NCBI RefSeq assembly: GCF_003240585.1
Contig: NZ_PCDP01000001.1
Coordinates: 186,001-250,000, forward strand
Direction of reading: 5' to 3'
Source: Arminella tubonensis
GTDB taxonomy: Bacteria; Pseudomonadota; Alphaproteobacteria; Rhizobiales; Rhizobiaceae
DNA: 64,000 nt
The translations under genes and the position numbers were made by a program. The notes under the pieces are model-generated. The model searched no databases. It was not told the origin of the DNA and worked only from the letters and a program-made list of their open reading frames with translations. Positions 28,245 to 37,009 of the stretch are shown one piece after another (within the stretch, counting starts at the first letter, position 1; each line of letters opens with the position of its first letter).

Positions 28245-30449
28245 TCAGGCGGCATGGCGCTCCGAACCAGGAGCGTCCTTGCGCCAGCCGGACATCAGGA
28301 TCAAGTGTTCGTACCCAGCCTTTTGGAACTCCGTCATCGCGGCAATGAACTGGTCCTCATCCGGCTCGGGCATCGACAGGATGATTTCCGCGTCCTTGCT
28401 GCTGGTGAGCCGGGCGACGCCATCGACGTCGGCAGCGCCGCATTCAACGAGCACCATGTCATAGGCTGACGACATCGCGTCCAGGATCAGCGCCAGCCGA
28501 TCGGCGCCCCGCATGGCGCGCTTCACGTCGCTTGTACCCTGCGGCACCAGATGGGCGTCGGAAAGGCGATCGGGATGGATCGTATCGCCGAAGGCAGCCT
28601 CTCCGCAGAGAAGATCGGTGACACCGGGCAGACCGGGCTTTTCCGCCATCAATCGCGTTGGGCAGGCCGTGCCGGTCATGTCGACGAGAACCACCCGCCG
28701 GCCGGCATCGGCGATCGTCCGGGCCAGCATGACGGTGGCGGTCGAACCGTTGTCGCCGGTGGGCGAAATGGCAATGACAATGCTCGGGCTACGCTGCAGC
28801 AGATAGTCTGCCACGGACTGGATCGAAAAATCCTCTTCCGGCTCCGGCGGCTCTTCCGCCGAGCGGGTAACGGGCTCGGCGCCAAAATCGACAGATTGCT
28901 CCATCTCGCGCGCCAGCTCGTCGTCGGCGGCAACGGAGAGCATACTTGCCGACGCTGCAGGTTGGCTGCCGACCTTGGTCGGGGTGCGCCGGGCGCTCAG
29001 CATCTTCTTTCGCTCGACGACGGGCTCCTCGTCGGCGGAGCGAACCGGTTGCAGCGCGCGGCCGCTGAAAAGTTCGATCAGCATGATCACGATGGAGGTG
29101 AGGATGAACGTGGCCAACGCCGCTACGACCACGATCGGAACGACTTTCGGGAAATAAGGATCGGCCGGCGCGCTGGCCGTCGAGACCACGCGCGCATCGG
29201 CGGGGCTCGAATTCTTGTCGGAACGGGATGCGGCTTCGCGGTAGCGCGCGAGATAGGTTTCCAGCAACTGGCGCTCGGCGGTCGCTTCGCGTTCCAGCGC
29301 GTTCAGGCCGACGGTGTCTTCGCCGGCGCGGGCGCTGTCGGCCTTCAGAACGTTCGACTGCTGCAGCAATTGCTGCTCGCGCAGCTCGGCGACCTTGGCC
29401 TCGTTCTCGATACTGGCAAGGATCTTCTTGGTTTCACGATCGATCTGCTGGCGGATGTCGGCAAGCTGGGCACGGAGGCTTTTCAGCTTGGGGTGGCCGT
29501 TCATCAATGTCGTCGACAGGTCCGATATCTGGGATTCGAGATTGGATTCGGTCGCCTTCAGGCGCTGCATATTCTGCGAGCCGGAGACATCGGCCAGCGT
29601 GTCGGTGGAACGTCCGGAGGATAGGGCATTGCGTACTGCCTGAGCGCGGGCATCGGCGTTGGCCTTGTCGCCGCGCACCTGGGCAAGCTGGCCGGAAATG
29701 TCAGTCAACTGCTGGTTCGAAAAAGTGCTGGTATCGCTCGTCTGCAGCAGGCCGTTGGCGGTGCGATAGTCGGCAACCTTCTTCTCGGCCTCGCTGACCT
29801 TTTCGCGAAGGCTGGCAATTTCCGGCTCGAGCCAGCGCGTCGCCTCGGAGTTGCTGTCGAGCTTCGCCCCGCTCTGCGTCGACAGGTATACCTTCGCCAT
29901 CGCGTTGGGCACGCTTGCTGCCAATTCCGGGTCTCGCGAGGTGAAGCTGATGCCGATGACGCGCGAGGTGTTGATCTGGTAGACTTGGAGGCGCTCGACA
30001 AAGGCGTCGAGCATTCGCTCTTCCGGCGCCTTTTCGAGTTGGCTCTTTTTCAGGTGCATGGCGACGAGAATGTCGGAGAGCGCAGAGCTCTTGCCGCTCG
30101 CCTCGAATTCCGGACGGTCATAGAGTTTCAGCTCAGTGATGACCTGCTTAATCAAATCGGCCGATTGGAGGATCTGCACCTGGCTGGCGATGTTCAGTTC
30201 GTCGAGGAGAGAACCGGCATTGGCAGCAGCACCTTCGGTCGTCGTCGTGGCGAAGGCCGCCGCGCGGGGCTCGATCAGGAGCCTGGTTTCGCTGCGATAT
30301 TCGGGAGAAATGATCTTGGCGGCGGCAAAAGCAAGACTGGCACCGACAAGCGTGATGACAATGACCTTGGCGCGACGCTGCCATACGGCGCGAAAGAGTT
30401 GTCCAAGATCAATGTCGACGTCTTGCTGATTGTTGTTTGCGCCGGACAT
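28245..30449 (-). CDS. polysaccharide co-polymerase (Wzc/ExoP type) with degenerate kinase domain
   Basis: This inner-membrane protein would control chain length and export of a Wzy-made polysaccharide. The 734-residue product has a Wzz domain with a first membrane segment near residue 30, a long periplasmic coiled-coil part (to about residue 400), a second membrane segment (VVPIVVVAALATFILTSIVIMLIELF), then a cytoplasmic domain like BY-kinases. There the Walker A loop is degraded (ISPTGDNGSTATV, no GKS/T lysine), the second loop reads VVLVDMTG, and there is no tyrosine cluster at the end. It probably does not phosphorylate itself. The start has a CGGAG site; it is divergent from the OPX gene. 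Confidence 0.9.
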   Translation of the reverse strand: MSGANNNQQDVDIDLGQLFRAVWQRRAKVIVITLVGASLAFAAAKIISPEYRSETRLLIEPRAAAFATTTTEGAAANAGSLLDELNIASQVQILQSADLIKQVITELKLYDRPEFEASGKSSALSDILVAMHLKKSQLEKAPEERMLDAFVERLQVYQINTSRVIGISFTSRDPELAASVPNAMAKVYLSTQSGAKLDSNSEATRWLEPEIASLREKVSEAEKKVADYRTANGLLQTSDTSTFSNQQLTDISGQLAQVRGDKANADARAQAVRNALSSGRSTDTLADVSGSQNMQRLKATESNLESQISDLSTTLMNGHPKLKSLRAQLADIRQQIDRETKKILASIENEAKVAELREQQLLQQSNVLKADSARAGEDTVGLNALEREATAERQLLETYLARYREAASRSDKNSSPADARVVSTASAPADPYFPKVVPIVVVAALATFILTSIVIMLIELFSGRALQPVRSADEEPVVERKKMLSARRTPTKVGSQPAASASMLSVAADDELAREMEQSVDFGAEPVTRSAEEPPEPEEDFSIQSVADYLLQRSPSIVIAISPTGDNGSTATVMLARTIADAGRRVVLVDMTGTACPTRLMAEKPGLPGVTDLLCGEAAFGDTIHPDRLSDAHLVPQGTSDVKRAMRGADRLALILDAMSSAYDMVLVECGAADVDGVARLTSSKDAEIILSMPEPDEDQFIAAMTEFQKAGYEHLILMSGWRKDAPGSERHAA

Positions 30450-30634
30450 ACCGCACTCCGAGATGTAGTTTCGCCGCACCGTAAACGACTATGGTAACCC
30501 AAGCGTTAAAGTACCGTCGGCGCCCCGCCTCCCCTTAAATCGCAACTACCCTAGAAATTTCCCGTTTAATTTACTGAGCGTTAACCCTAACGGATCGATA
30601 ACGACGTCTGTGATTTCCACTTTTCTGTGAGCGC

Positions 30635-31213
30635 ATGATGGCCTTCGCAAAGCCAAAGATCCTTCTGGCAGTCGGCATTGCAGGCTTGGGCTTCGGCTTG
30701 AGCGGCTGCATGAGCTATCAGCCTGCGCCCAGAGCCTTCAGTCAGGCAACGATCCAGCCCTATACGCTCGATAGCGGCGACCGGCTGCGGATTACCGTGT
30801 TCGACGCCGAGGGCATGACCAACACCTACACCGTCGATCAGGCCGGCTACATCGCGTTCCCGCTGATCGGACAGGTCCCTGCCCGCGGAAAGACGCCGCA
30901 GCAGCTTTCCGGCCAAATCGCACAAAAGCTGAAGCAGGGTTATCTTCGCGACCCCGACGTCACCATCGATGTCGACCGCTATCGCTCCGTCTACATCATG
31001 GGCGAGGTCGGCCAGCCCGGGCAGTATTCCTATGTGCCCGGCATGACAATCCAGAACGCCATCGCGGTCGCCGGGGGCTTTTCGCCGCGGGCCTACCAGG
31101 GGAACACCGATGTCACCCGCAAGATCAACGGCCAGGTCATGACCGGTCGCGTCAGGATTTCCGATCCGGTTCTCGCCGGCGACACGATCTATGTTCGAGA
31201 ACGGCTGTTCTGA
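30635..31213 (+). CDS. outer-membrane polysaccharide export lipoprotein (OPX, Wza type)
   Basis: This is the predicted outer-membrane exit for the polysaccharide. The 192-residue product has a lipoprotein signal ending at LSGC (cysteine near residue 26), a Poly_export domain (YTLDSGDRLRITVFDAEGMTNTYTVDQAGYIAFPLIGQVPARG) and one SLBB domain (VYIMGEVGQPGQYSYVPGMTIQNAIAVAGGF). It is about half the length of Wza, as in other short rhizobial OPX proteins, and lacks the C-terminal amphipathic helix of Wza. It begins the plus-strand part of the locus. Confidence 0.92.
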   Translation: MMAFAKPKILLAVGIAGLGFGLSGCMSYQPAPRAFSQATIQPYTLDSGDRLRITVFDAEGMTNTYTVDQAGYIAFPLIGQVPARGKTPQQLSGQIAQKLKQGYLRDPDVTIDVDRYRSVYIMGEVGQPGQYSYVPGMTIQNAIAVAGGFSPRAYQGNTDVTRKINGQVMTGRVRISDPVLAGDTIYVRERLF

Positions 31214-31219
31214 TCGTTC

Positions 31220-32365
31220 ATGGCAAAGCCGCTTCGCATTCTTCATTGCTTCAGGTCGCCCATCGGCGGAATTTTCCGCCATGTCCGCGATCTGGCGGAA
31301 GAGCACAGCAGAGCGGGGCATGAAGTCGGCATCCTATGCGACAGCACGACAGGCGGCGAACACGAGGACGGCTTGTTCGAGGACATCCGGCCTTTTCTAT
31401 CCCTCGGTCTGACACGGATACCTATCGCCCGGTCCATCGGACTTTCCGATGTCGCGACATTGTGGAGTGGTTACAAAACGATCAAGAGTTTGCGGCCGGA
31501 TGTGCTGCACGGGCACGGCGCCAAGGGCGGCGTGCTGGCGCGCATCATCGGCTCAGCCTTGCAGGTGAACAGGTATCGCGTTGCCCGCATCTATACCGCG
31601 CATGGCGGAAGCCTTCACTTCTCGCGTTTCTCTCTGCCAGGTCTGTTCGTGCTGCCGGCGGAACGCCTGCTGGAGCGCTTCACCGATGCGCTGATCTTCA
31701 TCTGCGATTTCGAGCGAAAGTCCTATGAGAGGAAGATCGGAGTGCCGATCACCAGATCACAGCTGATCTACAACGGCATCAGCGAAAGGGATTTCCGACC
31801 TGTGCCGAGCCGTTCGGATTCGGTGAATTTCATATATGTCGGCATGCTGCGGGACCTTAAGGGTCCCGATCTGTTTGTGGATGCCTTCGCCAGAACCGAG
31901 CGACGGGTCGGACGGCCGCTGTCCGCCTTGATGATCGGCGACGGGCCTGACAAGGAAAAATACAAAACCATGATGACGGAACGGGGCCTCGGCCACCGGA
32001 TCGGGATGCTGCCGGCCATGCGCATCGAAGAAGCCTTCGGGATGTCGCAGAACATCGTCGTTCCCTCTCGGGCCGAATCCATGCCCTATATCGTTCTCGA
32101 AGCTCTGGCGGCGGGCAAGGCAGTGATCGCGACAAGGGTCGGCGGCATTCCGGAAGCGCTCGGACCAATGAGCCCCGGCCTTGCCGAGCCGAATGACGCC
32201 GACGATCTGGCGCGCATCATGGCTGAAGCGATCACCGAACCTCGCTGGCGTGAAAAGACAATGCCGGAGGCCAAGATGATCCAATCGGTGTTCTCCGCAC
32301 GGGTCATGGCGGCGGATGTCCTAAAATTATACAATGAAATACTGGGTATTTCGGCCGAAGCATAA
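31220..32365 (+). CDS. glycosyltransferase family 4
   Basis: A cytoplasmic, retaining glycosyltransferase with the GT-B fold. The N-terminal domain starts RILHCFRSPIGGIFRHVRDLA, with HGHGAKGGVLARI as its loop; the C-terminal domain has YVGMLRDLKGPDLFVDAF, LMIGDGPDKEKY and the EX7E-type stretch PSRAESMPYIVLEALAAGKAVIAT. It starts 6 bases after the OPX stop. It would add a sugar to the repeat unit; donor and acceptor are unknown. Confidence 0.92.
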   Translation: MAKPLRILHCFRSPIGGIFRHVRDLAEEHSRAGHEVGILCDSTTGGEHEDGLFEDIRPFLSLGLTRIPIARSIGLSDVATLWSGYKTIKSLRPDVLHGHGAKGGVLARIIGSALQVNRYRVARIYTAHGGSLHFSRFSLPGLFVLPAERLLERFTDALIFICDFERKSYERKIGVPITRSQLIYNGISERDFRPVPSRSDSVNFIYVGMLRDLKGPDLFVDAFARTERRVGRPLSALMIGDGPDKEKYKTMMTERGLGHRIGMLPAMRIEEAFGMSQNIVVPSRAESMPYIVLEALAAGKAVIATRVGGIPEALGPMSPGLAEPNDADDLARIMAEAITEPRWREKTMPEAKMIQSVFSARVMAADVLKLYNEILGISAEA

Positions 32366-32444
32366 AATGCGACTCATCTTCATAAGCGTGCATTAGGGGC
32401 CTTTTGCTAGAGCTTCGCCTGGGCAATGACCAGGTGAAAAATCG

Positions 32445-34001
32445 ATGACTAAAATCGAGAAGCGCGAGCAGTTCGACCTCGAAAATCTCCGCAAGCAGGT
32501 CGCGCAAGTCCGGGCTCGCGAGGCAGGCGAAAAGGTTGAGCAAGACAGCGGCATCAACTCTTTCGCTCGTCAGATCGCCGATCAGCTTCGCGAAGGCAAT
32601 TATACGCCGACGATGATTATCGGCCAATTTCGCCTCTTCGAATTCCTGTCCCTGCTGGTCATCGGCATCGCTGTCTTTCACCTCCACATGGGCTTCGGGA
32701 CGAAACTCTTTCTGGTGCAGGCAACTGTCGCATCAACGGTTTCGGCGCTGACGATCGCTATCCTTCAAATCGGCGAGGGCTACAGGCTGCCTGCCCTGCG
32801 TGCGCGGATGCGGTTTCTGCCGCGCATCCTGATGTCCTGGGCGGTTCCGCTTGCCGCGCTTGCGGCAATCACCGCGCTGCTGGGGGCCGATCATATCTAC
32901 TCCTTGCGCCTGATTACCGCCTGGTTTCTGGTCGGCGCGGCCTTTCTTCTGATCGAACGAATTCTCTTTGCCGTCGGCATCCGCCACTGGGCGCGAAACG
33001 GCGTGATGGAAAGACGCGCGGTGATCGTCGGCGGCGGTCAGGCCGGGAAGGAATTGATCCGGGCGCTCGAAAATCAAACCGATAACGATATCCGCATTTG
33101 CGGTATCTTCGACGATCGGGGCGAGAAGCGCTCGCCCGTCGTGGTCGCCGGCTATCCGAAGCTCGGCACGGTGGCCGAACTCGTCGAGTTCGCCCGGCTG
33201 ACGCGCATCGACATGCTGATCATCGCGCTGCCCATGAGCGCCGAGGCCCGTATACTTCAGCTTTTGAAGAAACTCTGGGTGCTGCCCGTTGACATCCGCC
33301 TCGCGGCACACGCCAACAAGCTGCGCTTCCGTCCCCGCGCCTATTCGCATGTCGGCGCCGTGCCCATGCTCGACATATTCAACAAGCCGATCCGTGATTG
33401 GGATTCCGTCGCCAAGCGGATCTTCGACATCGCCTTCAGCGTGCTTGCGCTAGTTCTGCTCTGGCCGGTGATGGTCGGCGCGGCCATCGCGGTCAAGGCG
33501 ACCTCCAAGGGGCCGGTGTTCTTCATGCAGAAGCGCCACGGCTTCAACAACGAGATCATCAATATCTTCAAATTCCGCTCGATGTACACCGAGATGTCCG
33601 ACCCGACGGCGCGCAACGCCGTGACCAAGAACGATCCGCGCGTGACCCCGCTCGGCCGCTTCCTTCGCAAGTCCTCGATCGATGAGTTGCCACAGCTGTT
33701 CAACGTCCTGCTCGGCGACCTGTCGCTTGTCGGCCCACGGCCGCATGCCGTGCTGGCGCAGACCCAGAGCCGTACCTACAGCGATGTCGTCGAAGGCTAC
33801 TTTGCCCGCCATCGCGTGAAGCCCGGCGTTACCGGCTGGGCTCAAATCAACGGGTGGCGCGGCGAGATCGACAATGACGACAAGATCAAATTCCGGACCG
33901 CCTATGACCTTTACTACATCGAGAACTGGTCGCTGCTGTTTGACCTGAAGATTTTGTTCCTCACCCCATTCCGCCTTCTCAACACGGAAAATGCATATTG
34001 A
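32445..34001 (+). CDS. undecaprenyl-phosphate sugar phosphotransferase (WcaJ type)
   Basis: This polyprenyl-phosphate hexose-1-phosphate transferase starts each repeat unit on the lipid carrier. The 518-residue protein has a soluble N-terminal tail, four membrane segments, a Rossmann-like CoA-binding-type domain (RRAVIVGGGQAGKELIRAL), a reentrant membrane helix near residue 330, and the catalytic domain with FFMQKRHGFNNEIINIFKFRSM, KSSIDELPQLFNVLLGDLSLVGPRPHA and RHRVKPGVTGWAQINGWRGE. The long WcaJ/PssZ form usually adds glucose-1-phosphate. It stands 79 bases after the GT4 gene and overlaps the next gene by 4 bases. Confidence 0.93.
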   Translation: MTKIEKREQFDLENLRKQVAQVRAREAGEKVEQDSGINSFARQIADQLREGNYTPTMIIGQFRLFEFLSLLVIGIAVFHLHMGFGTKLFLVQATVASTVSALTIAILQIGEGYRLPALRARMRFLPRILMSWAVPLAALAAITALLGADHIYSLRLITAWFLVGAAFLLIERILFAVGIRHWARNGVMERRAVIVGGGQAGKELIRALENQTDNDIRICGIFDDRGEKRSPVVVAGYPKLGTVAELVEFARLTRIDMLIIALPMSAEARILQLLKKLWVLPVDIRLAAHANKLRFRPRAYSHVGAVPMLDIFNKPIRDWDSVAKRIFDIAFSVLALVLLWPVMVGAAIAVKATSKGPVFFMQKRHGFNNEIINIFKFRSMYTEMSDPTARNAVTKNDPRVTPLGRFLRKSSIDELPQLFNVLLGDLSLVGPRPHAVLAQTQSRTYSDVVEGYFARHRVKPGVTGWAQINGWRGEIDNDDKIKFRTAYDLYYIENWSLLFDLKILFLTPFRLLNTENAY

Positions 34002-35257
34002 GCGCGATCGCACCCAGCAATGCGAGGGTCACGCAACCGCAGCTGGCCACGCTGCGTCTTGCCGGCACGGCCTGTGTCGCACTCGGCGTCTTCCTCTCTG
34101 GTTTCGTGATAGCGGAGCCGGCGCCCTATGAGCTGTGGCTTGCGCTCATCATCGGTCTCTGGTTCATCCTGGGCCTCAGGATTTCGCGCAGCGTCGCGCC
34201 GCTTTTGGCGCTATTCTTGACCTTCAACGTTGGCGGCATGCTGTCGCTGACCCAGATGCGCGATCTCGGTGGCGGCCATCTCGACGGGCCGATCTACGTC
34301 GCGGTTTCCACTTTCCTGGCGCTGAGCGCCGTGTTCTACGCGGCCATCATCGAGGACAACGCGAACCGGCTAAAGCTGATCTTCAATACCTGGGTCATCG
34401 CTGCCATCATCACCGCAAGCCTTGGTATCCTTGGCTATTTCCATGCCTTTCCGGGCTTCGGCATCTTCACGCGCTATGACCGCGCCATGGGTGCATTCCA
34501 GGATCCCAACGTCTTCGGCCCCTACCTGGTCGCTCCGACGCTTTACCTCATTCACGGGATTCTGATCGGGGATATCAAGAAGGCGCCGCTGAAGGCGCTG
34601 GGGCTTTCCGTCCTCGCCTTGGGCATCTTCCTGTCGTTCTCGCGTGCTGCGTGGGGCCTATTCGGCTTTTCGGCCGTCGCGCTGATCTTCTTCATGCTGC
34701 TCAAACATCGCAGCAACACGTTTCGGCTGCGCATCCTGGTCATGTCTTTGGCCGCCATCCTGCTGATGGTCGTCGGACTGATCATCGCGCTGCAATTCCA
34801 TCAGGTGAGCGACCTGTTCTCGACCCGGACGCAGCTCGTGCAGGACTATGACGGCGGTCACCTCGGACGCTTCGAACGTCACCGGATCGGCTTCATGCTG
34901 TCGATGGAACGGCCGCTCGGTATCGGACCACTGGTCTTCAGCACGCTCTTCCGCGAGGACGAGCACAATATCTGGCTGAAGACGCTGACCACTTACGGCT
35001 GGCTCGGCTTCACCTGCTGGGTCAGCATGATCTGCTGGACCATCTATATCGGCTTCCGCAACCTCCTGAAGGAGCGTCCCTGGCAGCCCTTCCTGATGAT
35101 CGCCTGGATCGTCATCCTCGGCCATGTCGGCATCGGCAACGTCATCGATACCGACCACTGGCGACATCTCTACATGCTGATCGGCATCGTCTGGGGCTGC
35201 GGCGCGCTGGAACAGCGCTACCAGTACCGTCTCGCGCGGGGGGAAATTGCCAGATGA
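33998..35257 (+). CDS. Wzy-like polysaccharide polymerase / O-antigen ligase family protein
   Basis: The 419-residue inner-membrane protein has about eleven hydrophobic segments and the large periplasmic loop of the Wzy_C family (YDGGHLGRFERHRIGFMLSMERPLGIGPLVF, followed by HNIWLKTLTTYGWLG). In this locus it would polymerise lipid-linked repeat units. The start is a TTG at 33998 that overlaps the stop of the phosphotransferase gene (TTGA), and its end overlaps the next gene by 4 bases (ATGA), so the three are translationally coupled. Confidence 0.85.
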   Translation: MSAIAPSNARVTQPQLATLRLAGTACVALGVFLSGFVIAEPAPYELWLALIIGLWFILGLRISRSVAPLLALFLTFNVGGMLSLTQMRDLGGGHLDGPIYVAVSTFLALSAVFYAAIIEDNANRLKLIFNTWVIAAIITASLGILGYFHAFPGFGIFTRYDRAMGAFQDPNVFGPYLVAPTLYLIHGILIGDIKKAPLKALGLSVLALGIFLSFSRAAWGLFGFSAVALIFFMLLKHRSNTFRLRILVMSLAAILLMVVGLIIALQFHQVSDLFSTRTQLVQDYDGGHLGRFERHRIGFMLSMERPLGIGPLVFSTLFREDEHNIWLKTLTTYGWLGFTCWVSMICWTIYIGFRNLLKERPWQPFLMIAWIVILGHVGIGNVIDTDHWRHLYMLIGIVWGCGALEQRYQYRLARGEIAR

Positions 35258-36456
35258 ACGTCAATATCCGCCTCAGGCGGCTGTCGCTGCTCCAGGTCCT
35301 CGAGCCGAGCGGCGGCGGCTCCGGCCGCCACTTTCTCGATCTCTGCCGGGCGATGCAGCACCGCGGCCACTCAGTGACCGCCGTCTATTCCCCCGTTCGC
35401 GCCGAGGACCGCTTTGTCGCCGAGCTCGAAGGATTAGGTCTGGATGCCGTGCACCCGGTCGACATGCAGCGATCACCGGGGCTTTCCGACATTTCGGCGT
35501 GGCGGCAGATCAGGCGCATTGCGCTCGCGCATGGACCCTTCGACCTTATCCACGGCCACAGCTCGAAGGCCGGCGCCCTCACCCGTCTGCGCCTGCCGGG
35601 CCCGCATACGCCGGTGATCTACACCCCACACGCGTTCCGAACGATGGACCCGACGCTTGGATCGAAGGGCCGGGTGATCTTCGGCGGCATCGAGCGATTG
35701 CTCGGCACCCATTTCTCCGATCGCGTCATCTGTGTTTCCCGCGATGAATATAACCACGCCTTGTCGATCGGCATCCCGGAGCAGCGGCTTCGCGTTGTCG
35801 TCAACGGCGTCGCGTCGCCTCCTGTTGGCCAGCGCGCCGCGATCCGGGCGCGCTACGGCATTCCCACCGATGCCCTCCTCTTCGGCTTCGTTGGACGCCT
35901 GACGAGGCAGAAGGCACCCGAGCGCATTGTCGATGCCTTTTCACGGATCGCCGCCAGACTGCCGAACGCGCGTCTCTTGATGATCGGCACCGGCGAGATG
36001 GCCGCCGACATCGAAGCGCGGATCATGGCGGCCGGGCTGACGGGTCGCGCCCAACTTCGAAGCGACATCCCGGGCCCCGCGGCAATAGACGCGTTCGACG
36101 TCGTCGTCATGCCGAGCCGCTATGAAGCCATGTCCTATGTGATGCTGGAAGCCGCGGCTGGCGGTAAACCGCTGCTACTCACCGATGTCGGTGGCGCCCG
36201 CATGGTTCTCGATCCCGGCAGGAATGGACTGATGATCGCCAATACGGACGATCCCTCACCTCTCGCCGATGCGATGCTCGACTTTGCCAACGCGGAAAGA
36301 CTGCAGTCGTTTACTGCCGAAGCGCGACGTCGCAAGGATCGTTACACGATTGCCGGCATGGCCGATCAGACAGAGGAAATCTATTTCGATCTGCTTGGCT
36401 ATCATGTGCCTGCCCTCTTGCGAAAGTCCGAAAGAGCCCTAGAATTTCAGGCATGA
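35254..36456 (+). CDS. glycosyltransferase family 4
   Basis: A second GT4 enzyme with GT-B fold, 400 residues. Visible are LLQVLEPSGGGSGRHFLDLCRAM, HGHSSKAGALTRL, YTPHAF, GFVGRLTRQKAPERIVDAFSRIA and PSRYEAMSYVMLEAAAGGKPLLLTDVGG. It overlaps the end of the polymerase gene by 4 bases and the start of the next small gene by 4 bases. Like the other GT4 enzyme it would add a sugar to the repeat unit. Related to the first but clearly a separate subtype. Confidence 0.92.
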   Translation: MNVNIRLRRLSLLQVLEPSGGGSGRHFLDLCRAMQHRGHSVTAVYSPVRAEDRFVAELEGLGLDAVHPVDMQRSPGLSDISAWRQIRRIALAHGPFDLIHGHSSKAGALTRLRLPGPHTPVIYTPHAFRTMDPTLGSKGRVIFGGIERLLGTHFSDRVICVSRDEYNHALSIGIPEQRLRVVVNGVASPPVGQRAAIRARYGIPTDALLFGFVGRLTRQKAPERIVDAFSRIAARLPNARLLMIGTGEMAADIEARIMAAGLTGRAQLRSDIPGPAAIDAFDVVVMPSRYEAMSYVMLEAAAGGKPLLLTDVGGARMVLDPGRNGLMIANTDDPSPLADAMLDFANAERLQSFTAEARRRKDRYTIAGMADQTEEIYFDLLGYHVPALLRKSERALEFQA

Positions 36457-36743
36457 TAACAGCAGCACAAATACGTGGCGCGCGCGCCATGGTCGGGTTA
36501 AGCACGGAAGACTTGGCGGCTGACAGCAAGCTGCCGGTCGCCTCCATCCAAACCATCGAAAGCGATATTGCATCCGCCGATGCCAAGGCGATTACGGCCG
36601 TTCGCGCCGCCCTCGAGGCGCGTGGCATCCTGTTCCTGCCGAGTGGCAGCCAGGATTCGGGCGGACCAGGCGTACGCATGAAGTCGTGGGACGAGGAAGA
36701 GGGCATCCGGCCTGAAAACCTGAACGCCACGAACGACGACTGA
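36453..36743 (+). CDS. small XRE-type helix-turn-helix protein
   Basis: The 96-residue protein starts with a helix-turn-helix of the XRE (Cro/CI) type: ITAAQIRGARAMVGLSTEDLAADSKLPVASIQTIESD, followed by GILFLPSGSQDSGGPGVRM, a C-terminal pattern common in small rhizobial regulators. It overlaps the preceding GT4 gene by 4 bases, so it is expressed with the polysaccharide genes and might regulate them. Confidence 0.82.
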   Translation: MITAAQIRGARAMVGLSTEDLAADSKLPVASIQTIESDIASADAKAITAVRAALEARGILFLPSGSQDSGGPGVRMKSWDEEEGIRPENLNATNDD

Positions 36744-36772
36744 ACCCGCAAGCAAAAATTGCAACGAGCCCT

Positions 36773-36798
36773 GGAACGAAAACGCCTTGAGCGCGTTT
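36773..36798 (+). promoter_or_regulatory. EcfG-type general stress promoter
   Basis: GGAAC at 36773 is followed after 16 bases by CGTTT, an exact fit to the alphaproteobacterial EcfG promoter. Transcription would start near 36805, 30 bases before the TTG start of the small membrane protein, and this excludes the alternative start at 36787. Confidence 0.7.
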
Positions 36799-36834
36799 CC
36801 GTTGCGGAATCATCATCTTGTCAGGGGACAATCA

Positions 36835-36984
36835 TTGAATCGTTCAAGCGGACTATATCTCATCATCGGCGCACTCGTGGTTGTCGTCATCGGTCTTGGC
36901 ACCTACCTCTATCGTGAGGAAAAGAAGCCCGATGGCATACAGATGAATATCGACAAGAACGGTGTCTCCGTACAGCAGAACTAG
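36835..36984 (+). CDS. small single-pass membrane protein, predicted stress-induced
   Basis: A 49-residue protein with one membrane segment (GLYLIIGALVVVVIGLGTYLY) and a charged tail EEKKPDGIQMNIDKNGVSVQQN. The start is TTG at 36835, preceded by AGGGGAC six bases upstream and by an EcfG-type promoter. Similar small proteins occur in other rhizobia; function unknown. Confidence 0.72.
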   Translation: MNRSSGLYLIIGALVVVVIGLGTYLYREEKKPDGIQMNIDKNGVSVQQN

Positions 36985-37009
36985 CCGTCAGACACTCCGA
37001 AACCGACCC

